A stretch of DNA of 64,000 nucleotides from Mantis religiosa. Taxonomy: Eukaryota > Arthropoda > Insecta > Mantodea > Mantidae. The DNA lies in NCBI GenBank assembly GCA_030765055.1, contig CM060953.1, positions 183,010,543 to 183,074,542 of the forward strand, given 5' to 3'. Made by a program: the position numbers and the translations under genes. Of this stretch, positions 24,204 through 35,559 are shown piece after piece. Within the stretch, counting starts at the first letter, position 1; each line of letters begins with the position of its first letter. Under the pieces are notes generated by a model. That model had not been told where the DNA came from. It made no database searches and saw nothing but the letters and a program-made list of their open reading frames with translations.

Positions 24204-25316
24204 CAGTAACCAATTGTTCCCCCTACTGAATCTTGAAACATAAAATAAAACTGATCATAATTGCATAACGTGCTCTCATCGATAAATATCTCTGATTTAA
24301 ATGACTAGTATATCTCTTACATTTGATATGGGTAGTCACAATTCTTCATTCTTAGCAAACACATCACGGCCCCTTAAGAACGTGATATTTACCGCAGTAA
24401 CATGTCGCTGTGTAAACTTAGGTGTTGATGAGAGCCAACACTCACCTTGACGAGGTCCTTCAGGCCACGGCTTCACCGGGAATATGAATGAGCCAGTCTC
24501 TCCATTAATAAAAAGTATGCGCGAACTAAAATTAGCGGCCTACATACAGAACCACGATTCGCAGGACTTTGAGGTTCCATATAAGAAGATAGATAAGCAA
24601 GTACACAGTTCCGGCAACAAACAAAACTGAGTAATAGTAAAAAAGTAGCATTTCAGAATAAACCAAAGGGTTTAAGTTAATCTCAAATAAGAATTTCAAA
24701 AAATTTACAGATGTAAACTACAGTTGTTGATAACGTGGTAAATTGGCGGCGCCGAATAAGAATCCACATGAGCTAGAATTTTGTTTGTCTTAATTTGTTT
24801 CGTTGAATAAATTTTTACATAAATTTCTTGTGGGTTTAGTTAGTCTCTTGTATAAAATTTATTATTTTTGTTTTCGAAAGATTTCATAATATTTTTGAAT
24901 GGGATAGCTTATGAAGGTTTAATGTTGAGTACTTTGATGGGCTAATCATTTCTGCAAAAGGAAACATGAAAAAATATTTCCATAACCAAAAAGTTTTGAT
25001 ATTTCTGCAAGATAAAATACAATTTCCTATGGTCGAAGACTTTAGTTTGATATTAACAATCTAATCGATTATGCTTGCTTATTTACATAATGAGCTAACT
25101 CAAGATAGCCCAGAAAATTTTTATCCGCGGAAAAATTTGCCTCTTCATATTATTCAACCTTGAAGAATTGCTTTTATTGGTGTAACATTATATTTAAAAA
25201 TAAGAAATAAATTATTCAAAGTCTTACTCAGAAGTTTGTCTTGTATAAGTGTTTTAAATTAGTATTTACATTACGTTCTACATATATGGTCACTATGGAT
25301 GGAAATGAAAATGAAG
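24204..25316. other. unassigned AT-rich interval
   Basis: No coding motif. A GGCGGCGCCG patch near 24746 stands out from the AT-rich surroundings but has no partner. Nothing else recognised. Confidence 0.45.
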
Positions 25317-25552
25317 TGTGTAGTGTTTAACGCCCGCTTTTACTACATACGGCACCACAGGCGGTGATATTGATGATACATGAGATGAAGATGGAGCACC
25401 GGTAGAATGAGATGGCGGGGGAAACCGGATATCCCGGAGAAAACCCGCCCCAGCGCCGTGTCACCAAAATCTCACTTTGCGGTTGCCTGGGATCGAACCT
25501 GGGCCGCCTTGGTGAGAGTCAAGCGGAATAACCACTGAGCCACGGCGCGGCC
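25317..25552 (-). mobile_element. SINE A, near full length
   Basis: Minus-strand reading starts GGCCGCGCCGTGGCTCAGTGG (A box), has B box GGTTCGATCCC about 50 bp on, then a body ending GCGGGCGTTAAACACTACACA. Both Pol III boxes are intact, making this the best copy of SINE A in the window. The 3' flank is a GAAATGAAAATGAA run on the plus strand, not a clear poly(A). Confidence 0.9.
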
Positions 25553-25649
25553 CCCTATGCATGATCAATGCCCACATTTGATATTTATTTGATACTTAGA
25601 CTTTAACATCGTATATACACTATTACGCCCGCCTTGGTAGCGTGTCTAC

Positions 25650-25870
25650 CTCACGTTCAACATGCCGATATGACATTAAATTCTCCAACTGACTCGTATG
25701 TTTCCCGGTAGACCACTAGGGGTTCTCATAGTAGCTCAGTGGTTTAGAGCAACCGCACGGAGAGCGGCAGGTCCGTGGTTGAAATCCCGGCGAAAGCATT
25801 GAATTTTTCAGTCTGGCTCTATTCATTCAAGTCTTAGCCTACACACGGTTAGTGTGAAAGAAATGATTAT
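25650..25870 (+). repeat. family X copy, partly deleted
   Basis: Left part holds the central family X segment (ATGACATTAAATTCTCCAAC, TTTCCCGGTAGACCACTAGG). It is joined at GTTCTCATAGTAGC to a plus tRNA-like half with A box TAGCTCAGTGGTTTAGAG, B box GGTTGAAATCCC and tail CCTACACACGGTTAGTGTG. A short SINE C scrap (CCTTGGTAGCGTGTCTACCTC) lies just left at 25630. Confidence 0.75.
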
Positions 25871-26054
25871 TTCTATAATTTTACATTCCCTACTGTTTAC
25901 TTAGGATCTGTGGAGGAAATACTATATTCCAATAAAAAAATTGATGTTGAGATTTTAGAAATGATATACCAGTACACCAGGTCCTCTGAACGTAAGAAAG
26001 AAATCCATGTTTGCCTTCTGTCTATGAAAATCAGAATTTTTTTATTGTTCCCTT

Positions 26055-26925
26055 GTGTCTTTGACTACAGTGGTCATACCGGCAGATGTTCTTTGGAACA
26101 TAACGTGTTGGTATTATTACCTCGCAGAAGTTTGAATTGGTGCTACTTAGGATTTCATTTTTGTCTTCTTCTTTTTTTAATCATTTAGATCACGCACCCA
26201 TTAGCATTTTCACCGAGCGGGATGGCTCAGGCGGTTTCTCCCGCATTCGGGAGGCCCAGGTTCAGTTCCCGTGACCGACCTCCCTGACCCGTGGCTTTTT
26301 TTTAGGTTTCCTGGGCCGGTAGGCGAATGCTGGTTAGGTTAGTTACATCCTCCGAATTTCTTGGCCCTCCATTTAATCTCCATTATCATTTCATAGTGTC
26401 AACTCTCATCTGGTGATCTATTTCAGGATAGAAGTGTCGGCGGGAGCCTCGGCGTGAAAGGCGGGATGATATGCTCTGAGGAAAACTACTTCCTCCTCCG
26501 GTAGGTTGGTTGCCGGTCTCCACGCCTCTGCTGGGACATTTCGGCACCGCCATCTTTGGCGCTCGACTGCTGGGCTCGTTGCCGTCCCGCTGTAGGGGAG
26601 CGAGTTCCTTGTCCTGGCCTGTCAAGGGAAGTCTATCCAAATAAACTGTAGGGACCTGCGCTCTGTACTGTCGTAGCTCCTTGGTTCGGCCGCCCTCTGA
26701 TCCTTCCTCCCAGGGGTGCTTCCACTTGGAGGCATAGGTACAATGGGCCCAGCATGGTGGCCTACGTACCGAATTCCCTCCGTAATGAAATCACAATCCC
26801 ATTCGCATTCTCATTCAGACTTCCACACTCTGAGGAAAACGGGGAATCATCTTGATTGGAGAAACATCCTCACTCCCAGCCGGGAATCGAACCAGCGACC
26901 CTTGCACGTCAGGCAGAAATAAGAA
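26055..26925 (-). mobile_element. SINE B, split by SINE E
   Basis: Two separated parts match one SINE B. The tail side at 26055-26211 has GACTACAGTGGTCATACCGG and TTCTTTGGAACATAACG. The head side at 26798-26925 has CATTCAGACTTCCACACTC, GGGGAATCATCTTGATTGG and the B-box complement GGGAATCGAACC. The gap is exactly filled by SINE E. Confidence 0.85.
26212..26797 (+). mobile_element. SINE E, 586 bp, nested in SINE B, 15-bp TSD
   Basis: Starts ACCGAGCGGGATGGCTCAGG (A box), B box GGTTCAGTTCCC, then a long body (TTAATCTCCATTATCATTTC, ACTACTTCCTCC, GGGAGCGAGTTCC) ending at CACAAT. It is flanked by CCCATTAGCATTTTC (26197-26211) and CCCATTCGCATTCTC (26798-26812), differing at 2 of 15 bases. At almost 600 bp it is long for a tRNA-derived SINE. 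Its sister is 55291-55860. Confidence 0.9.
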
Positions 26926-27650
26926 ATTCAAACTACAGTATCTACCTCAGATACGACACAAATATTTACTAAAAAAAATCTCAAACTAATATCTAAATAA
27001 AAAAATTCATAATAGTTTATTTTCCCAAAAACCATTTTTATTTAAAAAATTTATACCACAAAATTCCTGAATATCTGAAACCTCTAGAGTAATATGTGAA
27101 CTCGCCTTTTCTCTGACATACGTGTATAAACAATGAAAGACAATAGTTACTCCCAGGAAAAACGTAACTTAAAATACTCAATTTATACCAAAGAATTCTT
27201 AGAATAAACATTTTAGAAATATCCTTATTAATGGTTTGAATGTTTAAAAACATTTTCTAGTGTTAAAACACGCCAGTCTTTTTTCCTTGTAAAATCCAGT
27301 AAAACAAATTTAATTTCAAGCCAGTAACAACGCGACCCAGTTTTAAAAATCTAATTATAACTTCATCATTCTGTATCCCCCTTCCACTTAAAAGAAATGT
27401 ATAATTAAAACATTTCTACAAGCGTTTCCTTCAGTAATGAAGAAAAACTAAATCTTTTATGAAAAGTTTATAGAAAATATACAACAAAATATATGTTACA
27501 TTCACATGGCATTCCCTGCTCACTTTTATACAAATTATTGTTACTAAATGTAGCTCATTAAGTTATCTTTACACTTTTGTACCTCTTGCTGTACGTACTT
27601 ATAGGATACAGTAATTATTTGAAAATTAAAACAAGTAAAAAGGATATCTC
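26926..27650. other. unassigned AT-rich interval
   Basis: Strongly AT-rich; no coding motif recognised. Confidence 0.5.
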
Positions 27651-28137
27651 TGTAACAGTACTTTTGGGTTATGTTTGAAGTATGAAAAGTTTATAAATTT
27701 ATAAGAAAATGATTATGTAAATATATTTAATAATTTAAATATGTAAAATATATGTAATTGTGTGATTGGCCGAAGTAATAATTGTATGACGTAATATGAC
27801 GTAATGTTGTGACGTGGTATTAAATCGGCCAATCACAAAATTAAGATAGGAGTAACGATAGGTACGATAAATCAAAGAGATTTTTGTTGTAATGTTGGAG
27901 TGTAATTAATAGTGGTGCAATATCAAGAACATTTAAGTAATAGTTTGAATCTGTATAAATATAACAAAGTAAGAATTTGTCGATATGTTGGAAGTGTCTG
28001 GGAAAGGAAGCTCAAGCAAAATGTAATCTAAATAATACAATTAAATAGTTACAGAATTTGACTTCTCCGAAACTTTATTCCGAACCACGCCTGAAAAACA
28101 GATGTCTCATGGCTCTTATTTAGAATAAGATGATACA
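27651..28137 (+). mobile_element. LTR with adjoining primer-binding-like site
   Basis: It begins TGTAACAGTACTTTTGGG and ends GATGATACA, giving TG...CA termini over 487 bp. Immediately after comes ATTGGTGACCAGAGGAAATAG, the layout of an LTR followed by a primer-binding site starting TGG. The start is confirmed by an inverted copy at 34289-34361 that begins at the same TGTAACAGTAC. About 150 bp of possible leader follows before another repeat cuts in, and no gag-pol is seen. TSDs were not identified. Confidence 0.65.
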
Positions 28138-28289
28138 ATTGGTGACCAGAGGAAATAGCCGCAAAAACTCACACGAGAAGAGAAAGAATTGTGCGTCCAC
28201 CATAGAAATCCTGTCCCAAATTGCGCCCGATTTGTTACCACTGCCAAGGATAGCAGATGTTAAATACAGACTATTAAAGTGCTTCTAAC

Positions 28290-28752
28290 AAATGTAGGTT
28301 CTAGATATCGCCTATAGAGGACGTTGTGGCGCTAGTTCTTACAGATGGCACCGGCTTTTTTCTCTTGAACTTTGAGAAGAGGCTCAGAGATGGCAGCATA
28401 GGAAACATATTACAGTACTGGAAATGTAACTCATTTTTCGATGCTGTATATTAAATATTTAACAAATAATTGCGTTTTCGCAAAGAGGATCCTATTGTGG
28501 AAGGGATAAGAGCAGCGATATTTCTTTTAATAAGGTATTTCAAGTTCCTGCACATATCCATCATTTCACCAGGAAACAAAAGTCTCCAATTAGTTCTTTA
28601 AAAGCGGCACGCTTCTAGTTTTCGTCACAAATTATTTGATGTATATATATAGTAATTTTTGGAGCCTAGGATAGCGTTCGCTGTATCCTGGGATAATCAA
28701 TATATTTATACTTGGGGCCAAGGTACCCTCCTCACACGTCAGACAAACCGGA
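28290..28752 (-). repeat. unclassified repeat R, copy 1
   Basis: Reverse-complement match to copy 3 at 31056-31505 along almost its whole length, e.g. minus-strand GACGAAAACTAGAAGCGTGCCG and CTAATTGGAGACTTTTGTTTCC. It differs from copy 3 by a short insertion near 28630-28650. It lies next to the Crypton-like fragment, of which it may be part. Confidence 0.8.
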
Positions 28753-28759
28753 TTATAAA

Positions 28760-28966
28760 TTAATTCCAATATTCAACATCATCGACCATAATTCTTACCA
28801 GCTCCTCTCTTTGGCAAGACCCTGCAATCTCCAATATCATTACAACTTTCATTAAAAAATACTTGTCATCCGGAGCATCATTCAGAATCTTTGCTAGATC
28901 CCTTCTCGAAGATACTTTTGATTTCTTCGGATGACGTCCAACATTTATCTTTTTTAAGAACCACAC
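28760..28966 (-). pseudogene. Crypton-like tyrosine recombinase fragment
   Basis: The minus frame reads MWFLKKINVGRHPKKSKV, then LAKILNDAPDDKYFLMKVVM, then ILEIAGSCQREELVRIMVDDVE. This matches the start of the catalytic domain of Crypton-type tyrosine recombinases in insects, where the equivalent of SCQREEL is usually xCRREEL with the first catalytic Arg. Here that Arg is Gln (CGA to CAA would be a single CpG-type change). The His-x-x-Arg and Tyr motifs are not found downstream. A 68-codon relic. Confidence 0.6.
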
Positions 28967-29859
28967 TATCTTAAAATTCCATTATTTAACTTTATCATTG
29001 TTTTTAGCATGGAAAATAAGACCGTTTTCTTTAACTCGTGCCAGATCCCTTGTAAGAACGAAACTGAGAATGAACACACTACAAAACAGTTTTATCCTTA
29101 CCACGTGTGTTGGAAGAGAGTTGAGAGAGCTAATGGTTTGTTTTCCCTTTTCGTCAAAGGATTATAGTTTATGATCTTTTGGTTCTTGGAACTTGTGCAA
29201 GCACAGTCGTCCTAAGAATTATTGCACCTTTTTAAATACGTAAGTTGTAACCAATTACACATAAACTACTCTGTTTTAATCCCGTTATTTAGCAAACAAT
29301 TCCCCAAAATATTTCCATTTCCGCTTTAGAGTATAATTTTACAGGAGAAACAGCTTCGTCGTTAAATTTTATTTTTGGTTTTTCCAAGTTTGCGGCATAA
29401 AAGGGCATCCCAGCTAACACTCGAGTTGATCCGTACAGCAGAGAAAGTTGAAGTCCATATAAATCTTCCAAGCGTTGTTTTCCTTCAAAATCAAGCCCAA
29501 AGATCATTTTAAACGTTTTAAACACTAATAAGTAAGAAATAATTGAATTTGCACCCTGTTCAAAATTCAGAGTAAATAAGTTACCTCATAATTTTCTCAT
29601 TAAAATATCCCACATCATCCGTATATGGGAAACAAAGTCCAACCTAGTTTAAAACCCAAAAACTGGCTGGCCGCGTAACAAAAACTTCGGGCTGTGTACG
29701 GCCTGCCAGTGCAGTATTGTGTGTTAATGGAAAAAAGTCCTATGAGAAAAACATGTAGATAACCAAACGTGTCTTTCAACCGGTCGTAAATCACTAATTA
29801 ATAACTTCCATTTATCCGATAAACGAAATTTTCAGCAAATGTATTATTTTAATATACAC
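28967..29859. other. unassigned interval with one open frame
   Basis: A minus-strand frame at 29289-29525 (78 codons, MFKTFKMIFGLDFEGKQRL...) looks protein-like in composition but I do not recognise it. It may be a further part of the Crypton-like element or repeat R. Confidence 0.35.
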
Positions 29860-30240
29860 ACAGGATATCCTGGAACAATACTTGAGAATATCCTTTCAGC
29901 TGCTCTTAAAGCATGAATTGGAGACTTCTGCTTCGCTTGTGAAATGATCAATTTGTGCACAAAATTTAAATACCTCGTTAAAACAAATGGCACTCCTCTT
30001 ATCCCTTCCATAAAATGATGCTCTTGAGAAAACGTCACTTATTTGTAAGAATTGAAGAATACATCATCGGAAACCAAATTACACTTCCAAGCATCGTATG
30101 TTTCTTGTGCTGGCATCTCTGAGTTTCGTCTCAAAGTTCAAGGGAAGGAAGACACCACTGTCTGTAAGTACTAGCGCCAGAATCTGCTCTGTCGGGGATA
30201 TCTACAACTTAACTACGTCAATCTGAATCCCCTTAATAAT
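29860..30240 (+). repeat. unclassified repeat R, copy 2 (diverged)
   Basis: Aligned with copy 3: AATTGGAGACTTCTGCTTCG, GGCATCTCTGAGTTTCGTCTC, AAAGTTCAAGGGAAGGAAGACACC, GCGCCAGAATCTGCTCTGTC. Minus frame 29844-30038 is open and reads EGIRGVPFVLTRYLNFVHKL. Copy 1 decodes similarly as EGIRAAIFLLIRYFKFLHIS, so a protein segment may underlie the repeat. Confidence 0.75.
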
Positions 30241-30469
30241 CTGTATTTATTATCTGCGACCTTCAGAAGTGGTAAAAATCGTTATTTTCAAATAGCAGTT
30301 GCATTCTCTTCGGTAAAAATGAAACACTGACCTCCAAGGAATCGCTGCAAATTTCTTATCACACGAAACTCGAGTAGTGTTCCATAATCTGAATGAGAAT
30401 TGCTATCGATTTACTCGATACTCGTGAACAACTAAATTATTCCTTAGTTTCCATCAACATTCGGGGTAA

Positions 30470-31055
30470 TTATAGCTGTCGTGCTTCAGTGCGATATCTT
30501 CCTACCGGGCCCCTCAAAATCCAACCTCTGTGGTCCTCGTCCCGAGGGGTGGGCAACAGGAAGTAGGGGACTGACTGATGGGGTGATGTACGGTGGGGAC
30601 TTGGTGTACCCCAGGACCGCTACGGCTGCCGAGCCGAAAACTGGCAGAAGAGGCTCTGGTATTTTTCTCCCAGGGACCTACTACGGTAGGTACGGGATTG
30701 GCGATCCCGGGGTCCCTAGCCACTCACCCTCAATTCACTCCCTTCATCTCCATCAACTGTGCCACGTTGAGCTACTGCTTGTCAGTAGGCATCACATTCT
30801 TCCTCTTCTAGTTTTTTAATATTATTATTATTAGCACGTAAGGTCTTAGGTTTATAACTCCTGTCTCACCAGCAGGGATATCTCCTATCTCCGTGGTTCT
30901 GTCCCACGGTTTTCAGCGCGGCTTCCGACATGTGTGCTCTCCGGAGGTCTCAAAAGTGAAGGTTGAGCGGACCCTTCGCACTGCCCCTATGTGTAGCCTG
31001 TGGTGTAGCCTTAGGTGCGGAGCCCGTCCACACCGTCAAGTACTCCCACAGACCG
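30470..31055. other. GC-rich segment, unassigned
   Basis: Noticeably richer in G+C than its flanks, with open frames on both strands (e.g. 112 codons at 30481-30819, Gly/Pro-rich) but no known motif. It might be the 5' region of a non-LTR element; nothing here proves that. Confidence 0.4.
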
Positions 31056-31505
31056 GCGTGTCTGACGTGTGAGGAGGGTACCTCGACCCCAAATATAAAG
31101 ATATCTATTAGCCCAGGAACAGCGAACGCTATCCTGGGCTCCAAAAATTGTGGACAGACATCAAATTAAGCTCAGACGAAAACTAGAAGCGTGCCGATCT
31201 TAAAGAACTAATTGGAGACTTTTGTTTCCTGGTGAAAATATCGATATGTGCAAAAACTTGAAATACCTTATTAAAAGAAATATCACTCCTCCGATCCTTT
31301 CCACAATAGGATCATCTTTGCGGAAACGAAATAATTTGGTAAATATTTAATATACACCATCGGAAAATGAATTACATTTCCAATACTGCAATATGTTTCC
31401 TATGCTGCCATCTCTGAGCTGCTTCTCAAAGTTCAAAAGAAGAGAGACACTGCCATCTGTCAGAACTTGCGCCAGAATATGCTCTATAGGACATATCTAC
31501 AAACT
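31056..31505 (+). repeat. unclassified repeat R, copy 3
   Basis: Inverted partner of 28290-28752 and direct partner of 29860-30240. The 31393-31500 segment reads MFPMLPSLSCFSKFK on plus, and copies 1 and 2 keep a comparable frame (MFPMLPSLSLFSKFK and MFLVLASLSFVSKFK). Confidence 0.8.
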
Positions 31506-31535
31506 ACATAATTTTTTGTATTGTTATATTTATAC

Positions 31536-31800
31536 CATGCCTTTGACTGCAATAGTCCCATCGACGGCCGTTCTCCTTTGGAACATATCGCGATTCTGTT
31601 ATCTTGTAGAGGTTGCGTTGCTGGTACTTTGGTTTTTCCTGTGTTAATCATCAGATCACGCACACATTCGCACCCTCATTCATACTTCCAGACTGGGGAA
31701 GATGGGGAATCATCTTGGTTGGAGAAAAATGCTCCCCCCTGTTTGTAATCGAACTGGATACCTTCCGCACGGCATGCAGTTGCTTTACCGACTGAGGACG
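31536..31800 (-). mobile_element. SINE B
   Basis: Minus-strand head CTCAGTCGGTAAAGCAACTG (A box) and CAGTTCGATTAC (B box), followed by GGAGAAAAA... and GATTCCCCATC... in the body, ending with GACTATTGCAGTCAAAGGC. It matches the plus copy at 49881-50170. Confidence 0.85.
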
Positions 31801-32892
31801 TTAATTTGAAGATAATATAAGTTGCTGCGATCTAGTGTACCACTTCTGAAACATAGATAACACAATGTCCCCGATTTCGCTTTTATCTGACGAGAAAGTT
31901 TAAAACCACTGAGTGCTCTTTCTCAACTAAATCAGATGAAATTGTACGTTATTTTACTACCCATAATTATACAAATGGGTTGTGAAGCAATGTGCAAACT
32001 TATTAACATAAATTCCATGAGAAGGGAAGTAACTTATGTAGAACAAATGATTTAATTCAACTTAGGTTTGCCGTAATAACACTGCCCAGCACAAATTATA
32101 ACATCAGGGTTCAATAAGTCCTCTCTTTAAAAATGTATAATGTTGGTATGGGAAATTTGTGGTTATCATCCTGTACTGTCATTTGTCACAAGTTGTGAAA
32201 ACCATTTTTGTGCTCGTTCGTAGGTTTTTTGGATTTTACATACATTTTAATGAGTCGTTCAACGTGTATTTGTTATAATGGAGAAAGTGCAGTATCGTTC
32301 AGTTTAATTTTAGATGGGAAAACTCGCGAGGAGTTAAAAGAAAAATTGGATATTTTTTATGGAAACCTCTTGATTTATAAGACAACAGATTTTATCAAAA
32401 TGAATTTAGGCGGGGTCGAACATGCTATCAATAAATATATTAAAGTTATATCTGCATAAAATTTAAGTACAACTCTTCTAAAGAGAAACGTTTCTGGAAT
32501 TTCCCTTGTTTTCTGTTGGTAAACCTGGCCATCCTAAATGCAGTACACATCACATTATTTGTGTCATATATTTTAAAAACTTGTATAACTTTACTTTTAG
32601 TACAAACTAAATAATTTATTTTATTGTATTGTTGCTTGCACACCTCCAATTGTGTACGATTTAGGCTCCAAGATTCACGATGAGTATTATAACCTAAATT
32701 AATAAATCATGTCTTTTACTTAATTTATTTTCTTTTTGGATAATTTCCTATATTATGTAGTGATATAAACCTTATTAATACGGTTAAACTTACAAATAAA
32801 TAATGAGTGTGAATGTAAACGAAGAGACAGATTGAAATATTCAGTGTCATTCACAGGAATTGGACCTTGAATCTGACGAAATCTGTGGCTAA
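31801..32892. other. unassigned AT-rich interval
   Basis: A plus frame at 32208-32459 (83 codons, includes DGKTREELKEKLDIFYGNLL) has plausible protein composition but no recognised family and no neighbouring motifs. Confidence 0.4.
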
Positions 32893-32995
32893 AGCAACCA
32901 GACGGCCGTGGCTAAAATCCCGGCTAAGGCATTCATAATTTCTTTGACCTCGTGCTACACATGGCTAATGTGATAGAACAATTACCATCTAGCGT
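32893..32995 (+). repeat. family X tRNA-like unit, degenerate
   Basis: GTGGCTAAAATCCCGGCTAAGGCATT and the tail GCTACACATGGCTAATGTGATAGAACAATTA match a plus-strand family X half with many changes. Confidence 0.6.
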
Positions 32996-33408
32996 TATTT
33001 TAAGTTAAGCTGGGCAGTAGCATTAACAACCCTAAGATGAGTTATGTAATTTCTTGTTCTTAATTTACTTCCCCCCATTTAATACATTTTCGTATTCCTT
33101 CTAAGATATAATTGAATGATAACCTGTAAGTATATTCCTCCACGTTCAAATTGATTCAGTTCAGCTGGAGTGCTTATAGTTTAAAAATCTCTCGTCAGAT
33201 ATCAGCATTAACTCTTTATTGACAATGGTTTTCAACTACAGGGAACATACACACACACGACTGGACATTGAAGATCTGAATGTCAGACCTTCGGTCTCAA
33301 GCCAGATCAGGGCTAGGCCTCTACTGGCAGTGGAGTGTTTTGTAAGGAAGAATAATATACTGCAGAAGATGAGGTTGGAGTTATATATAAGCAATTTGAT
33401 GTATTATA

Positions 33409-34258
33409 TTATGTGCCTAGAAGCAGTTTCGGACGTTTGTAGCGCTCTCCAGGGTCGATGTCGTACTCACCTAGACCGCGGATGAGGGAGTTGAAGTTGT
33501 GGGAGAGGTTTTGATAGAAGGAACGTGAAAGGAAGTGGATGTAGTCTGTTATTGTGGGGATACGTAGGTCACGTCGGATAACTAGAATGGGGATGTACCA
33601 AGCGGAGTCTGTGACAATGCGGAGGAATCGGGATTGTAGAATTTCAGGACGGTGCAGGTGAGACTTGGCTGCTACTCCCCATATTTCACTGGCGTATGTG
33701 TTATCTGGCCGGAGTACTTGCTTATACAGGAACAGCTTTGTAGTCAGAGACATGACCGATCGTCGGTTATGGAGAGAGTATAGCATACCCATTCTTTTGC
33801 TAACTTTATTAGCAACATATGTAATGTGGTCTATTCACGTCAATGTCGAGTAGAACACCAAGATACTTAACGTAAGTTTCCCAATGGACGTCCTCACCAG
33901 CTAAGCGAATTGGTGGAAGATCCGCTATTGGACTTCGAGAGAATGGGATGGCCTGGCCCTTCTGTGGGTGGACGCGTAGGCGGCAACGTTCGAACCAGGT
34001 GGTGAGGAGGTCAGCATATTGCTGAATCCTGCGAGTACACAGGTTGAGCTCTGATGAGGTGGAGGTGACAGCTGTATCGTCAGCAAAGAGATACAGCGAG
34101 CAGCGTGGCAGGGATGGTAGGGTGTTGATGTATAGAAGGAAGAGAGTGGGTGTCAGGACACCAACGCCAGCTCTAATGAGATGCAATGAGGATAAAATTC
34201 CGTCGTGGGAGACACCAAAGGTTCTGCCAGTGAGGTAGGAGTGAATGAGATGTATCAA
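33409..34258 (-). pseudogene. non-LTR (Jockey-like) reverse transcriptase fragment
   Basis: The minus strand from 34258 reads MIHLIHSYLTGRTF, IRAGVGVLTPTLFLLYINTL, SLYLFADDTAVTSTS (catalytic FADD), RCRLRVHPQKGQAI and YVKYLGVLLDI. After a frame shift near 33810 come LTTKLFLYKQVLRP, YASEIWGVAAKSHL and LQSRFLRIVTDS. These are palm, thumb and C-terminal motifs in the order seen in Jockey-clade LINEs. The usual GVPQGS box is corrupted to GVGVLT. Endonuclease and 5' palm regions are absent, so the copy is 5'-truncated and inactive. Confidence 0.87.
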
Positions 34259-34288
34259 GTATGGAACAGGATGTCTATGTCTATGTCT

Positions 34289-34361
34289 ATATTTACATAA
34301 TCATTTTTTATAAATTTATAAACTTTTAATACTTCAAACATAACCCAAAAGTACTGTTACA
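34289..34361 (-). mobile_element. 5' terminal fragment of the 27651 LTR
   Basis: Reverse complement begins TGTAACAGTACTTTTGGG and matches the first ~73 bp of the LTR at 27651 with few changes, then ends at TGTCTATGTCTATGTCTAT next to the LINE fragment. Confidence 0.8.
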
Positions 34362-34436
34362 ATGTAATACTTTACTCTGTGACGAGTAGATTGCATCTTC
34401 GAGACATATCAGCGTGGCCACGTAACGAAGGAAGAT

Positions 34437-34668
34437 TGTTTTTTAATTTACGTCCACCAAATTTAAGTCAAATCGAACGGTGAATGAATTTAGTGAAATG
34501 ACGCTCAAATGAGTCCAGGGTCCATGGAGCTTACCCGACATTCGTCTTCAAGGATAAGAGTAACCCCCGGAAAAACCTTATCCAGGTAACTCACCCTGAC
34601 CGAGATTCGAACTCGGGACCTCTTGAACGTGAGGCAGACATGCTACCATCTTCGCTACAGAGCCGGGC
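34437..34668 (-). mobile_element. SINE C, full length, 12-bp TSD
   Basis: Flanked by ACGAAGGAAGAT at 34425-34436 and 34669-34680. Minus head has GTAGCGAAGATGGTAGCATG and B box GAGTTCGAATC. Body and T-rich left end match 5857-6118. Confidence 0.93.
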
Positions 34669-35559
34669 ACGAAGGAAGATGGTATAGCATAGAGATGAGA
34701 CCTATTATCTTTTTCAAATGGGTAGGTGTTTGTCCTTGAGAGCTACTAGGTGAGAAACCAATCGGAGTCCTGCGGTGTTGCCGTATTGCATTCCCGCTAA
34801 GTGGCTTGTGAGAAGCGCCAAACTAATAAATTTCTAATAAATACTATTCGCGCTAAGACAAAATTCAGATTTTGCAAAACTGATCCATGTGGAAGGTAGA
34901 GAGCAATGTATCTAACATAACCATTAAAACCCCTTACTTCTACCTCGAATAATTTTTCTAATACAAATAAATAAAACACTATTACCTGTATTATAACAAT
35001 AAATCGCGACGTAAGCACTGTAATGAATATCATTATTGGTTGGCATGTATGCGTGTACGTATATTTGTAATTACTCAGAACTGAAATGTAAATATTTGAA
35101 TAATCCAATTCGAGCGAGAGGAAACGATAAATTTCCTGCTGCTCTGGCAGAAGGTGTCTGGTCACATATCTTTGTTTATGAATGGTTCGTAATCTCTATT
35201 TACTCTAGAGAGTTCAAAGTGGTTGGTGTATGTATGTACATATACTTTTAATTACACAGAACTGAAATTTAAACTACTGACATGACGTCATAAAAGAATT
35301 ACTGTGAATAAATCAAGGTGTTAAATTCGAGAAAGAGCAAACACTTTATTTCCTGTTAGCCAGTGGCATGCTGTATGCTTATGTTTATGAATGAATGCTG
35401 GATAAGAAGTGTTTATTTACTCTGGAGAGTTCAGATCAACAGCATTCAGTTGTTCTTTACACAACAGTAGAATAAGAGTTAGTGCAATGGCTTCTTGCGG
35501 TGAATTTAGTGGCGATTGAAAAAGGCAGGTATTTCGAAGTCAGGCTCGAAGTACTACTT

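Noticed and set aside
32208..32459. 83-codon open frame as a small gene
   Set aside because: No recognised family, no supporting context and length compatible with chance in AT-rich DNA.
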